This document shows, in pieces, positions 34,285-46,122 of a DNA stretch of 64,000 nucleotides (position 1 is the first letter of the stretch; every line of letters starts with the position of its first letter). Origin of the DNA: Perilla frutescens (taxonomy: Eukaryota; Streptophyta; Magnoliopsida; Lamiales; Lamiaceae); the NCBI GenBank assembly GCA_026008535.1, contig BRKX01000002.1, positions 60,075,170 through 60,139,169 of the forward strand, given 5' to 3'. The position numbers were made by a program, and so were the translations under genes. A model generated the notes under the pieces. The model was given only the letters and a program-made list of their open reading frames with translations, had not been told where the DNA came from and searched no databases.

Positions 34285-35711
34285 ATGGCGGTCAAGGTCT
34301 ACATAGTGTATGTATCTCTGCATCTGCAATTCTCATTGTCTGTTTCTTGTGCATATACTAATTCACTATTTGATGCATTTTCTGTGGATTTTGATGTTAC
34401 ACAGTGCATAGTTCTGGTTAATTATATATCTAAAGGTTTTTTAATTTTCGATGTCCTCTGTTTTTCTGAGCTCCTCACTTTGTAAACCTGTTAACTTTAT
34501 CCTAGATTCAAATATATGTGTATAGTATAATCAAATCAAGATTTGAAATCTTTCTACAATGCATTCTGCTGTCAAAGTTTTCACCTATTTCCTTATAGTA
34601 TTAGAAACGGAATTAGGTGAGTTGATCTGCTATTTTCAGCACACCATGTTAGTTTGAGCTACTGCATGTGCTCATATTCTGGTTGCACTCACTTATTAAT
34701 AAGATAATGATATCCCAACAAGTTCTTTATATTTTGTTATTTCGTTGACTTTTTCCAGTGGAAAGATCTCAATTTGAATTCGATGAGTTTAAAAACTAAA
34801 AATTTCCATGTCCTGCGTGATAACTAACCAACAAAATTCAATTTATTATACAGTTACTATTCCACATACGGCCATGTTGAGAAACTTGCCGAAGAGATCA
34901 AGAAAGGAGCAGAATCTGTTGAAGGAGTCGATGCTAAACTGTGGCAGGTTTGTGATAGCAGTTGCCCTCAATGCTCAATCTGTTTACTTCAATAGAAGCA
35001 TTTGTGTATCAAGAAATCCATTGTTCAGAAACGAATTAGATGGCCTCATGCACCTCATTCATTACTACTTATCTAACAGGCATTATTACTTATATGAAGA
35101 TGTTAAACATTTGATGCATTATTGAGCAGGTCCCAGAAACTCTTTCGGGCGATATTCTTGGAAAGATGGGCGCCCCACCAAAGAGTGATGTAGCAGTAAT
35201 CACCCCAGATGAACTGCCTGAAGCTGATGGCATCATATTTGGTTTCCCAACTAGATTTGGGATGATGGCTGCTCAATTCAAGGCGTTCTTCGATGCAACT
35301 GGAGGTTTGTGGAGGACTCAGGCATTAGCAGGGAAACCTGCAGGCCTCTTTTACAGCACCGGAAGTCAAGGAGGTGGACAAGAAACTACAGCGTAAGTTC
35401 TTGACTAATCCAGAGATCAAATTCCTTTCACACTCAAAATGTTTGTCAAATGGCTTATTTATTTTGCATTATTATGCAGCTTGACAGCCATTACTCAGCT
35501 CACTCATCACGGTATGATTTATGTCCCCATCGGTTACACATTTGGAGCTGGTATGTTTGAGATGGAGAATATTAAGGGCGGTAGCCCCTATGGTTCTGGA
35601 ACCTTTGCTGGGGATGGCTCCAGACAGCCCTCGGAGATTGAGCTAGGACAAGCTTTCCACCAAGGGAAGTACATTGCCAGCATCACAAAGAAGCTCAAAG
35701 CAACTGCTTGA
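34285..35711 (+). CDS. FQR1: NAD(P)H:quinone oxidoreductase, FQR1/WrbA family (4 exons)
   Basis: Exons 34285-34307, 34854-34947, 35130-35392 and 35480-35711 all have GT-AG borders and join in frame to 203 codons plus stop, matching the usual length (about 204). The flavodoxin-like fold is shown by the FMN phosphate-binding loop YYSTYGHVEKLAEEI (residues about 9-23), PTRFGMMAAQFKAFFD (79-94) and STGSQGGGQETT (115-126), all WrbA signatures. The enzyme does two-electron reduction of quinones with NAD(P)H and FMN, avoiding semiquinone radicals; plant members are often membrane-associated and auxin-induced (family knowledge). Exon 1 encodes only seven full codons and part of the eighth, so a simple frame search misses it; the first ATG after the TATA box is the start. 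Introns are AT-rich. The gene appears intact. Confidence 0.95.
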
Positions 35712-38700
35712 TTTCGTTATGTCATCAAATGCATCCTACACAAGACTTGTTTTTCATTCTGTTCCTGCTTTCAGTTTATGATATGTCTACATGTTCGTCA
35801 AATCAATGTCGTGGAAATACATTGATTCTTACACTATACTTCATTGGCTGTCATGTTTAGTCAGAAACACATTGAGTTTTTGCTGTATACTTCATTGGTT
35901 GCACCAATGAATTGTTTCATTACCCGTATTCGTCTTCTTGGATTAATAAATTATGTTTGAAACACAGAGCAAGTGGCAGTGTCTTTTTGTTTATTTGAAA
36001 TATGAAGAACTACTGTTCACCATTGATCGAGTATCCCCGTTGTAATACTACCACATTAATCAGACATTTGGTTTTGGATTTATGTAGAACTAAACAAACT
36101 TATGGAAGAAACTGGCTCTGAACAAGTTCAGGGAGCCAAAACCTGCCCATATGAAGTAGCATACCTATATAAAACTACAAAGAAATTACATCCGCCTGCC
36201 TATATTGAAAATTTATATTTACTAACAGTAGTTTTTATATATGATTAAAAGAACTCACTGCCTTTGGGCATGGTATATGTTAGACCGGCTCTTCTCGGAC
36301 ACTCGATGTTCATGGATCAATTTTTATTTTATTTTTATGTGAGCTCTGAGGCTTGGACACGGTTACAACTAACATGGATGTAGATTAGTCCAAGAAAAAG
36401 TTGCTATAAAGTTTGAAAAATATACATGTTGATACTCTGCAAACTTCACAAAGAAGTCGAATAAAGAGTGTGCTATGATTAGCCAAAACAGCTGAAGAAT
36501 TAATCAAGCATGCAAGTACCAAAGTAAGAAAGCAGGTACAGGAAGTCATGCATGCCTTTTTTTTTTCTTTTTTCTTTTTCTGCTTCACAATGACTCCTCG
36601 ATGCTTCTACTTTTTATTATTCTTTAATTTGCTTTTCTATTCTCCTGCATCTTAAAGTAAAACATGCCCTGATTCGAGCCAAAATCTCCCAATTAGATTG
36701 AGAATTCAATTCTTTTAAGCAGAAACGTAAGCTTATCTGTGATGCTTCTTGGTATGGTATGGTGCCCGTCAATCCATCAAATTTAAGTCCATAATAAAAA
36801 AAAGCACTAGAAGCACATGCCAGAGATACATCAAGAAAAGTTTGGGTCTGTCAGAAGTTTTTTTTTTTCCTTAACTTTTTGATGGATAGTTTCTAAGCAA
36901 AGTCTCATTCACAAAAAAAAAAGAATAGAGAAATGATTCTTCGTATTTGAGAATTAATTTTGTAATCTTAACTGATTGTATTTGTAAAATTCTAGAGTAC
37001 CTGATCAGATTTACCATGAATTTTGTTTCTTTGTCGTTGTTCTTTTTTATTTTTATATTTCTTGCTTGAAGTTGCTTTATAGGTAGCTAGATCAACTTTT
37101 TTCATGTGAAGGCGATTCTCAGAATTTACCATATGTATACTACTTCAAGAAGCATCCAGCATCATGTTCTTCTACATTTTGATTAGGCGAATCTATGATA
37201 ATTTAATTTCTGATTACATGCAGTCTAAAAGGTTATGCAAAACATATCAATGTTCTTTGTTGGACAAAGTACTAAAACTGTACTTTTAAGAATGAAGATC
37301 GATCCTCCACTAGATTAGAATCAGCATATATGATTATATTGCAGTTTAATTTTGTCAAAAAGATTAAGCAAAAGTCCTTTCTCATGAAAGCTATTGAGAG
37401 CTAGATACCATCAAAAAACAACAAAAATAGAATGAGAAACAGATGGCGTAGATCAGGAAATGTTCTATTCGGATAAAAAGTAACCAAAGACGGATATAAT
37501 ATGACTGGGACATTTTCGTTCTTGTTTTTATCATTGGATAGATGATTTCATCATTCTTTTTTTTTTAATAATTTTTTTGTCATTGAAGCCTTCTTTAATT
37601 TGTCTGAAAGACTGAAATTCATATATACACGCTCTGCAGATATTTACATATATACAATAAATGAAAGAGCAGTACTGATAGAGCACGCGGTGTGTCAATA
37701 GTTCTTCAACAGCAAGAGAAATTGATATGCAGCTGGCTTATAAGATGCAGTAAAATTGCATCAAATGATCAATATGAAATAAAATGTTATCCAAAGGAGC
37801 CTTCAACTAGACTAGCTAGAGTTGCTCCAGTATAGGACTTCTCCAATCTTCAAATTAATGGTACGTATCTGTCAATGCAGAACTAGTTTTTTTGCCACAT
37901 GTCAACCTTCTGTTCTTATTAACTATAATACACATGGTTAACTAGTCTTAAAAAACATATATGTAAAAAATAACTTATATATATATATATATATATGAAG
38001 ATTTGATCTTATGTGTGTGTGTGGAGTTGTATGTATAATAAGACACAGCCCCATCATCTCAATGATGTAGGAAACCCTAAAGGTTTGTGTTGGGATGCCA
38101 TCTAACTCCCTTTACAGGCTCCACTAATAATTAGAAGCAATTTATATAATTAAATATAAACTCTTGCTTGTCTCAAAGTCAATATATATAGAATGATAAT
38201 GTCTTTATATATATTCTCTTGTTTGAACTTTTGCATAAATTAAGAGCTAGCTGGTGGATGATGCCCGCCCCTACATAAAATAAAGAAACAGGAACAAAAC
38301 CTGTTAGTGAAGCTGCTAAATTCAGCTCAAACCGATAATGCACATCAATTATCTCCTAAATAAACTAATGAAGTAGACTAAAGCTAAATTTAGCATCTGT
38401 TCCTGTTCCTTAACCTTCTCTTAATAAATTGCAATACAAAGTATTTTATTACAACTTTAGGGAATGCTACACTACTAGTTCTATGCTGGCTGGCTTTTTT
38501 TTTTCATGACGTGGCCCAGCATGGGCTGAATAGTCATTTCCTTTTTCTCCTTTTCTGGTTTTGCCTTTGTACGTCTTGCTTTTCCCAAATACATGCATAA
38601 CATTGGAGCGCGGCTCTCATTTGTGCCGTATCCATATCTTATACATAATTTTTTTTTCTTTTCTTTTCTCTTTTCTTTTTTTTCTTTTTTGGGTTGTGTG

Positions 38701-38727
38701 TGTGTGTTATTCATCATCGATCTCTAA
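35712..38727. other. Intergenic region between convergent genes
   Basis: The 3' UTR of the FQR1-like gene probably ends near 35950. The rest is AT-rich with T-runs and small TA/TG microsatellites (around 37978-37996). The 38640-38710 pyrimidine-rich stretch falls in the 3' UTR of the bHLH gene. No further gene is recognised. Confidence 0.5.
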
Positions 38728-38903
38728 TTAACTGAAGCTTCCGGCGAATGATGGTGTCCAGAAATCAGTTGTAGTCTCTGCTGCAACGGGGAAGGTGCTG
38801 GATATAGGGACAAGGCACAGCCCTCGGCCTTTAAGGTCCTTTGTTACCCCTTCATCCTTGCCTTTGTCTCCCTGAGCAAATTATATATAACCACCACTAT
38901 TAT

Positions 38904-38936
<33 letters not shown>

Positions 38937-40409
38937 TCCCTTTTTCTTTAGCACTAATACCAAATTCGTGTTCTAACCTTCCAAAATATGACAAAAAACT
39001 TTATTTGAATAGAGCTAGCTAGTGTCCTAACATAGTAGTATGACTGTATGATGGAAACAAATTATGCATTTTTGCAATTATTTTACAGTCTCAGCGAAGA
39101 CAATTATATATATTGGAATGAAGTAATTATTTATGGGCCGTACCTTCTGACGCTGCACTGGAGGAGATCCATATTTCAAATACGGCGTGCTTAATGCCTG
39201 AAATAAATTCGCAGAAACATACATAAATTAAAACTCTTTATATACAATATATATAGATATATAGACCCGTGTCGTAATTAATTAAATATTTAAAGAGTGA
39301 TATGCATATATATTATGATTAAGACTAGGCCAACATACATTGACTTGATCGTGGAGAAACTTGATGTACTCAATAGCTTCATGGAGAACCGATGCGGTAT
39401 CAGTCTGAATAATTAAGGGTAATTCACAGACTCAGTATATATTCATCAGTTCATATGTAGCAAATTTTGTCATATATAATTAATGATGAAGATTATATAT
39501 TTAATTTTACCTTTCCGAAAGGTGAAACCAACTGCTGTAGGGCAGTTACTCGGTCCCCCAGTTTTTCTTTTCGGACCTGTTGAAGAAAAGGCTAATTAAA
39601 AGCTACCATCCACTCCTTTGCACAGATATATGATGATTATTCTTTTAATTAATTACTTGCAAAAGAATAAAAGGACCTTAAAGGTCGGCAATGGTGATGG
39701 AGTTTCGATTCTTTGACGTTTGAATGCGGGTTCATTACTTACTTTCTTCACCACTGTGGCTAAGTCCTTGCCTTCTTCACGCTGCTGCTGCTGCTGCTGC
39801 TTCTGCTCAAATTAATTTAAGTCACTAAAATTAATATAACTATTATAAATGAAATGAAAGAAATTAAGTTTTAAATTTTAAGTAAAGCATGCATCAGATC
39901 ATGAGGCCTATATATTATTATTAATTACCTTTGCAGCGCTGCTGTGGATATCATGAATTAGGTTGTGATTAATGGTGAGAGATGGAGATGTTGTGGTGGA
40001 AGGCGTGGAATTCCATAAGAGGGCGTTATTAGTGAGGGGCAAACGATTAATAGTGGAAGAGGGTTTAGGCAAGAATCCATTTGAATGGACCGGGTGCGGG
40101 TATGTATTCATCGACGTCGACTCATTATGTAGTAGAGATTGAGAATCTGTGTCGAACAGAGTTTGCAACAAGCTATATGAGGCTGAACTACTACTCATCG
40201 GAAATCCAGCTGGCTGCTGCTGCTCTTCACTCAAATTCTTCATTAGCATGCTTGAATCCAGCAGGAAGTTAGAATCATTCTCCTCTGATCCTCCTCCGCT
40301 ATCACGCCAGCTGCAACAACACGTTAATTAAGTAGAAAATTAAGCAAACAAGTTCAATTAAAAACAGTACTCATCTTCTAGCAGGATCCAAATTAAAATT
40401 AATTAAGTG

Positions 40410-40448
<39 letters not shown>

Positions 40449-40676
40449 TCACAGCAAATCTTGATTCCTCCTCCAGTGATCGGAGTTGATGGGCGCGGCA
40501 GGAAGTAGAGAGCTGTTTCCATCACCGCTTGACCGTACACTTTTCATCTCCATTAACAGCTCATCATGACTCGCCCACCCCAACGAACATGGCGACGAAC
40601 TCATCAACAGATTTCGCGGCGAATTCCACCAGCTTTCTCCACAGACTCCCCCTTGCTGCAGGAACTCTTCTGCCAT
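38728..40676 (-). CDS. bHLH transcription factor, bHLH123/bHLH112-like (7 exons)
   Basis: Exons on the minus strand: 40676-40453, 40310-39929, 39802-39677, 39576-39511, 39404-39339, 39197-39144 and 38871-38728. All have GT-AG borders and join to 353 codons plus stop. The N-terminus has a GESWWNSPRNLLMS motif typical of this subfamily. A glutamine run (6 Q, from a CTG repeat at 39781-39801) lies at residues 204-209. The helix-loop-helix spans about 240-290: TFKVRKEKLGDRVTALQQLV, then FGKTDTASVLHEAIEYIKFL. The basic region lacks the H-E-R residues of canonical E-box binders, as is usual in this clade. C-terminal LCLVPIS also fits the clade. A nuclear regulator; relatives act in stress and root development, so a role here is inference. 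The intron position between TFK and VRK is a clade hallmark by recall. Confidence 0.92.
38912..38936. repeat. (TG)n microsatellite in intron of the bHLH gene
   Basis: About 12 TG units in the last intron, preceded by a short TA run. Likely polymorphic. Confidence 0.8.
40417..40447. repeat. (TA)n microsatellite in intron 1 of the bHLH gene
   Basis: About 15 TA units end right at the donor site of exon 1 on the minus strand (donor GTGAGT at 40447-40452). A length change would move sequence next to the splice donor. Confidence 0.85.
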
Positions 40677-41883
40677 GCCTATTAATTAATATATATCTAT
40701 TAATTTCAACTTTTAATGACTCTACACCTGAAATCTTGTCAAATTTCTAATTTGTATGGCTCATACATCGTTGCTGATGGGGTGTGTGTGTGTGTTTATA
40801 TTTGTACTGGACTGCTGGTACATGTCATTTGTGAAACAGTTGTAGGTACGGATATATAGGTGATTGAAACTACCGGATGGAATATGGCCCCGACACTTTA
40901 ATTAATGTTAGGGCTACATTTTAGGGAGGAAATACGTACACTGTAGTGTATTAGTTTTCTTTTAAATATTTCATAGAAATTCCGCTCGAATTCTTCTTCT
41001 GCGTTTGGTATTAAGGAAGTGTATTAGTTTTCTTTTCTTTTCTTTTCTTTTCTATTTCGGATTTTGTTTATAGCATAAAATATTCCAACTTGCTTATAAA
41101 CAAAGGGATATGGTATGAGGGAAAATTCTGATTTGACTTACCACGTCACTGTTAGGACAAATAATGTACCTTCTTTTTTTTCGAATAATATACCTTCTTT
41201 TTGTAGTTTGGATTTTTTTTCTTTTTTTTTTTATTTGGTGCATGTCATGTGGTCGTATGAAAAAAAATTGTTGTATGAACTGTTGCTATTAAAATCTAAA
41301 ATACATTTTTTAAAATTAAATATAAAATTGAACATTATATAAGACAAAAGACTTATTTTGGCCTTTTATTGCTAGAAGTCCTGGGACGATATATTTTTAC
41401 AAAGGTAAACCTGAATTTCAAGACTTTCGCTTTCAAGATATTCAGTATGATTGAAACAAAATATAACTACATGATTCTAGCTACCATTTAACTGTCTATT
41501 AATTTCCCATTCAAAGAAAGTACAAAAAATAAAATAAAATAACTGTCTGCTAGTTTCTATTATCAACTCTCAAAAATTTATTACTGAAAAATAAATAAAT
41601 GGAAAATATATAATTCTCCTTTCACAACTACCTTTCCTCGTTCCCAAACGTGGCAAATCTGTGGCTTCTCTTGCTGTTTCGGGCTTTACGGCAATTGGAA
41701 TTGATGTTTACGCATCTGAAATAATTAAAACTTATTTGGCAATTTTTTTTTATGACCTCATGCCCAAATTAGATTTTTTTTATTCTTTCACAGGATGTTC
41801 AGGAAAAAAAAAATGTTATTATTGAGATAACGATTTCATCTTGTTATAATTTTGTTTCTAGGATAACCCACTTAATTATTTTT
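40677..41883. promoter_or_regulatory. Upstream region of the bHLH gene, up to the copia element
   Basis: No clear TATA box close to the start codon. CTTTT repeats near 41030-41053 and T-runs occur. Nothing else is recognised. Confidence 0.4.
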
Positions 41884-42633
41884 TTGGTTCGTGTTATAAT
41901 TACTTGTGACAAGAAATATATGAAAAAGGCTAGCCACAATGCTTGGGAAACTTCTAGTATACGTGACTCACAAAGTTATACGGAATTCAAATTTTTTTTT
42001 TTTGATGGTGGAACTGTTTTGATGGGAAATAATCATTCCTGCAAAGCAGTGGGGGTTGGTTCGATCAGAATCAGGAACCTTATTTCCGTTGGTGATTTGG
42101 ACTCTGGTGGATGCAAAATTATCACGTGGAATGGAGTCATGGAGGTTGTTCAGGGTTCTTTAGTTGTGATGAAGGGTATCTGTCAGAGGAATTTGTATAC
42201 GCTTTTGGGCACAACGGTGACAGGAAGTGCGGCAGTTGGAGCAGATGGAACTAGTAGCAACCCAGGGGACTACACCCGGTTATGGCACAGGAGACTCGGA
42301 CACATGTCAGAGAAGGGCCTGGATCTGCTTTGTCAAGAAGGTTTGCTGAAAAACTTGAAGAAGCCTTGCATGGAATTTTGCGAGCATTGCGTGTATGGGA
42401 AAACACACCGACTTCAGTTCAGGGCCAGCAAACACAGGAGCAGAGGCATTTTGGATTATGTGCACACGGATGTCTGGGGGCCAGCTACAGTTACCTCCAA
42501 GGGAGGCTCCAGGTACTATGTCACGTTTATTGATGATCATTCTAGATATGCTTGGATTTATTTCTTGAAACATAAGAATGAGGTGTTTGACACGTTCAAG
42601 AAGTGGAAAGCAATGGTTGAAAATAGGACATGA
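41884..42633 (+). pseudogene. Copia protease remnant and integrase N-terminal half
   Basis: It carries the GAG-pre-integrase zinc motif (LWHRRLGHMS...C-x2-C) near 42275-42390, followed by the first integrase catalytic aspartate in DYVHTDVWGP and the second in FIDDHSRY. A TGA at 42631-42633 ends the frame; the same frame reads on as KKLKTLRSDNG. One nonsense mutation therefore separates it from the 796-codon frame. Confidence 0.8.
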
Positions 42634-42639
42634 AAGAAA

Positions 42640-45030
42640 TTGAAGACATTGAGATCTGATAACGGTACAGAGTATACAGATGGTGCCTTCAAGAAGTTAT
42701 GTGACCAGGAGGGTATTGCTAGGCACTGGACTGTCAGGAATACACCACAGCAGAATGGGGTCGCGGAGAGACTAAATCGCACATTGCGAGAGCGAGCTAT
42801 GTCCATGCGGTCACATGCAGGGTTAGGCAGAGAATGGTGGGCAGAATCGATGTTTACAGCTCTTCATCTCATAAATCGATCTCCACATTCGAGCTTAGAT
42901 GGAGATACTCCTTACAGGCTATGGTCTGGGGAACATGCAGATTATGAAAGACTCAGAACTTTTGGATGCACAACATACTATCACGTTAGTGAGGGAAAGC
43001 TTGAGGCGAGGGCCAAGAAGGCAATATTCTTGGGGTATGCAACAGGAGTGAAGGGCTATCGTCTGTGGTGCTTAGAAAATTCAAAGTTCATAATCAGCAG
43101 GGATGTTATCTTTGATGAGTATTCCATGGCAGCTAAGGTCAAAGCTGCAATGCCCGGTGAAGAGGAAAATGAAACGGTCAAGTCTCAGGTGATTGAGATA
43201 GAACCGAAGGATCAACCAGGTTCTAGCGGTGTTCAAAAGGAGGATCATGGAGACACTCAAGAACAGAGTGATGAGGCTTCTGAACACGAGGCTCTTGATC
43301 AAGAAAATGTAGAAGTTTTACACCAACAGCGGCTTGCGGATGATTTAGCTTCCACTAGGCCAAAGCGAGCATTCAAGAGAGTTCAAAAGCTGGGGTCAGA
43401 TCAGCCTTTGAAGCATTATGGTCAGGCAAACGTGGTCGGGTGTGCACTACCAGAGGATGATGCGGTGCCAGCATCATACCAGGCAGCTATTCGGGACAAG
43501 AATAGCGCAAACTGGTTGGCTGCGAATGAAGAAGAGATGGAGTCTTTTCGGAAGAATCAAGTTTTAGAGGGGGTTCTTCCATTGCCCAGAGGAAAGAAGG
43601 CTATTAGTTGTAAGTGGATCTACAAGAAGAAAGAGGATAATTCTGAGCTCGGTGGGATCAGGTACAAGGCGAGGTTAGTAGCAAAGGGATATGTACAGAA
43701 GGAGGGAGTGGACTACAATGAGATTTTCTCTCCTGTAGTGAAGCACACTTCTATTCGGGTGCTGTTGAGTGCTGTTGCTCATGGTGATCTTGAGCTGGAA
43801 CAACTCGATGTCAAAACCGCCTTCCTGCACGGAGACTTGGAGGAGGAGATTTATATGCATCAACCTGAGGGCTACAAGGTTGAGGGTAAAGAGAATCATG
43901 TTTATCGTTTGAGGAAATCCATTTATGGATTGAAGCAATCTCCTCGACAGTGGTACAAGCGATTTGATTCTTTCATGTTGAAGCATGGTTATTCCAGAAG
44001 TGAATATGACTGTTGTGTCTATATTCGAAGACTTCCTGGAGGTGAGTATATCTATCTTTTGTTGTATGTGGATGACATGCTTATTGCCTCGAAGAGCAAG
44101 GTGGAGACAGATAGACTGAAATCTCAACTTGGTAAAGAGTTTGAGATGAAGGATTTGGGCGCTGCTAAGAAAATACTGGGTATGGAGATTAGAAGAGAGA
44201 GGACGAACCATGTTTTGTTCCTGAGCCAGAAAAGCTACATTGAACTGGTTGTGCAGAGATATGGGATGCAAGACGCAAAATCGGTGGCAACTCCGTTGGC
44301 TCCCCATTTCAGGCTCTCTGGTAAGCAATCTCCCACTTCAGTGGAAGAGAAAGCACTGATGGAGAAGGTGCCTTACGCTAGTGTTGTTGGCAGCTTGATG
44401 TATGCGATGGTGTGTACACGTCTGGACATTTCACAAGCAGTTAGTGTTGTGAGCAGGTTTATGGCTAATCCTGGAAAGACACACTGGGAAGCTGTGAAGT
44501 GGATCCTTAGGTACTTGAAGGGTACCAGTGACACAGGATTGTGTTTTAATGGAAATACATGTCAGGTTAATGGGTTTGTGGACTCGGATTATGCGGGTGA
44601 TCTAGACAGACGACGATCTACTACGGGATATGTATTCTGTGTACACGGTGCTCCCGTTAGCTGGAGATCTATGTTGCAAGCTACAGTGGCTCTTTCCACT
44701 ACCGAAGCTGAGTACATGGCCTTGGCAGAAGGGGTGAAGGAAGCTTTGTGGTTGTGGGGTCTTCTATGTGACTTTGGGATCAAGCAGGATTGCGTGGACC
44801 TGTGGTGTGATAGCCAGAGTGCAATACATTTGGCAAAGAATCAGGTTCACCATGCTCGTACCAAGCATATTGATGTCAGGTACCATTTTGTGCGGGATGT
44901 CATAGAGGAAGGTGATATTTCTCTTATGAAAGTGCACACAGATGAAAATCCAGCAGACATGTTAACCAAGGTGGTGACGGGTGGCAAGTTTCAACACTGT
45001 TTGGACTTGTTACATATCAACCCGTGTTGA
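42640..45030 (+). CDS. Copia integrase C-terminal half, reverse transcriptase, RNase H (796 codons, open)
   Basis: It begins TLRSDNGTEY and contains the integrase E motif (TPQQNGVAERLNRTLRERA). RT has KWIYKKK, the substrate loop RLVAKGY, the LDVKTAFLHG motif and the YVDD catalytic box (about 44065). RNase H has FVDSDYAGD and STTEAEYMALAE and the terminal KHIDVRYHFVRD block. It is uninterrupted over 2.4 kb, which is striking next to the truncated 5' half and suggests recent arrival. The ATG is an internal methionine, not a native start. Confidence 0.85.
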   Translation: MKTLRSDNGTEYTDGAFKKLCDQEGIARHWTVRNTPQQNGVAERLNRTLRERAMSMRSHAGLGREWWAESMFTALHLINRSPHSSLDGDTPYRLWSGEHADYERLRTFGCTTYYHVSEGKLEARAKKAIFLGYATGVKGYRLWCLENSKFIISRDVIFDEYSMAAKVKAAMPGEEENETVKSQVIEIEPKDQPGSSGVQKEDHGDTQEQSDEASEHEALDQENVEVLHQQRLADDLASTRPKRAFKRVQKLGSDQPLKHYGQANVVGCALPEDDAVPASYQAAIRDKNSANWLAANEEEMESFRKNQVLEGVLPLPRGKKAISCKWIYKKKEDNSELGGIRYKARLVAKGYVQKEGVDYNEIFSPVVKHTSIRVLLSAVAHGDLELEQLDVKTAFLHGDLEEEIYMHQPEGYKVEGKENHVYRLRKSIYGLKQSPRQWYKRFDSFMLKHGYSRSEYDCCVYIRRLPGGEYIYLLLYVDDMLIASKSKVETDRLKSQLGKEFEMKDLGAAKKILGMEIRRERTNHVLFLSQKSYIELVVQRYGMQDAKSVATPLAPHFRLSGKQSPTSVEEKALMEKVPYASVVGSLMYAMVCTRLDISQAVSVVSRFMANPGKTHWEAVKWILRYLKGTSDTGLCFNGNTCQVNGFVDSDYAGDLDRRRSTTGYVFCVHGAPVSWRSMLQATVALSTTEAEYMALAEGVKEALWLWGLLCDFGIKQDCVDLWCDSQSAIHLAKNQVHHARTKHIDVRYHFVRDVIEEGDISLMKVHTDENPADMLTKVVTGGKFQHCLDLLHINPC

Positions 45031-45237
45031 TGTTCAAACGGGGCAGCCCTTCGGGGCGGTGTTGGGGTGAGGTGGAGCTTCTCCTCGGTGGTCGAACTAC
45101 AGGAGCTTGATCCCTGGATTGGGTATGTAGGCAACCATGGTAAAGTGGTGCAGCTTGTACGAGTGTCGTTGTTCGTGGGCGGTGCTCATATTCGTCCTAC
45201 ATTTGAGGATTATCAAATGAAGTACGAGGTGGAGAAT

Positions 45238-45758
45238 TGTGAGTGGGGACCACTCCTTTTTTCTTTCCTTTTCTCCTTTCTTTTGTTGACCTTTTTCTTT
45301 GACCATTCATTTTCTTGTTACATAAAAGAAAGCAGAGAGAGAAAGAGGTGACTGGTACTTCATTTTGAGCAGAGAGAGAAAATAGAAAGGGGGAAAACAC
45401 GAGAAGAAAAATAGAGCAAAATTCTTGAGGTCTTTGTGGGAGGTTAGAGGTGAGATTGAGAGTGTAAGAGAGTGAGAGGTTGATCTCATTCTTGGGTGTA
45501 ATTCTCGACTCATTGTGTGACGAGTTCGCGGGTTGTGCGAATCGTCGGAGTTCTACAATATTAAGATTGGTGTTGCTCCCGTGGATGTAGGCTTTGCTGA
45601 ACCACATAAATCTCGTGTCTCATTTATCTCTTGCTATTATCTTGATTACTTGTGGTGATTTGCTTGTTTGATATTTTGGGATAATTCTTGGTGTATGTGC
45701 TTCATTATTGCTTCCGCTGCATTGGTTTAATTGTATGGATTTGCAACTGACACCAACA
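45238..45758 (+). mobile_element. 3' LTR of the copia element
   Basis: It starts TGTGAGTGGGGACC directly after the polypurine tract and ends near CACCAACA at 45758, about 521 bp. The right end is set by TG..CA only. No target duplication can be tested because the 5' end of the element is missing. Confidence 0.6.
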
Positions 45759-45861
45759 GAGAGTATCAGCGGTTTGCAGAGGATGCCTCTTGACATGTCC
45801 TATTTCGGTAACATTGTGGTTGGATTTGTGTTTTTAGTTTTGACTTTTGATCTTCTTGTTT

Positions 45862-46122
45862 TGAGTAAATTTTGATTTTGGTCCTACGTGACATGTGTTA
45901 GTCTGCTTTTGATCTCGATATTATATTTTTGGTAATTTTTCAAAAAAATTGCCCAATTTTAATCTCATAGATTTATGATTTTTGAATTTGGTCCCACGAA
46001 TTTAAAGCAAAAAACAGGGTCAAAATCAAAATTTACTCAATTTGGGATAAAATATAATTGTATCAGGATTAAAAGCGGACTAATGTATGTCCTGTGGGAT
46101 CAAAATTAAAATTTACTCTCTT
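45862..46122. mobile_element. MITE with TIRs of about 60 bp
   Basis: Left end GAGTAAATTTTGATTTTGG; the reverse complement of the right end is GAGTAAATTTTAATTTTGAT. Similarity continues through GACAT....TTAGTC.GCTTTT. Total length is about 260 bp with no coding capacity. No clear target duplication. Superfamily unassigned. Confidence 0.65.

Larger units (their letters stand above)
41884..45758 (+). mobile_element. 5'-truncated Ty1-copia retrotransposon (Tork-like)
   Basis: Starts within a deleted protease region (VLMGNNHSCKAVGVGSIRIR, followed directly by NLISVGDLDSGGC, suggesting an internal deletion) and runs through integrase, RT and RNase H into a 3' LTR. No gag, no primer site and no 5' LTR are present. 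The polypurine tract GAGGTGGAGAA (45227-45237) precedes the LTR. The lineage is Tork/Tnt1-like judged from the integrase and RT motifs, with modest confidence. Confidence 0.85.

Noticed and set aside
34285..34485. A 66-codon gene starting at the FQR1 ATG
   Set aside because: It is exon 1 reading through into intron 1; the donor at 34308 and the downstream exons give a complete enzyme.
43675..44328. 217-codon minus-strand frame inside the copia element
   Set aside because: It lies fully opposite the RT coding region and has no recognisable domain.
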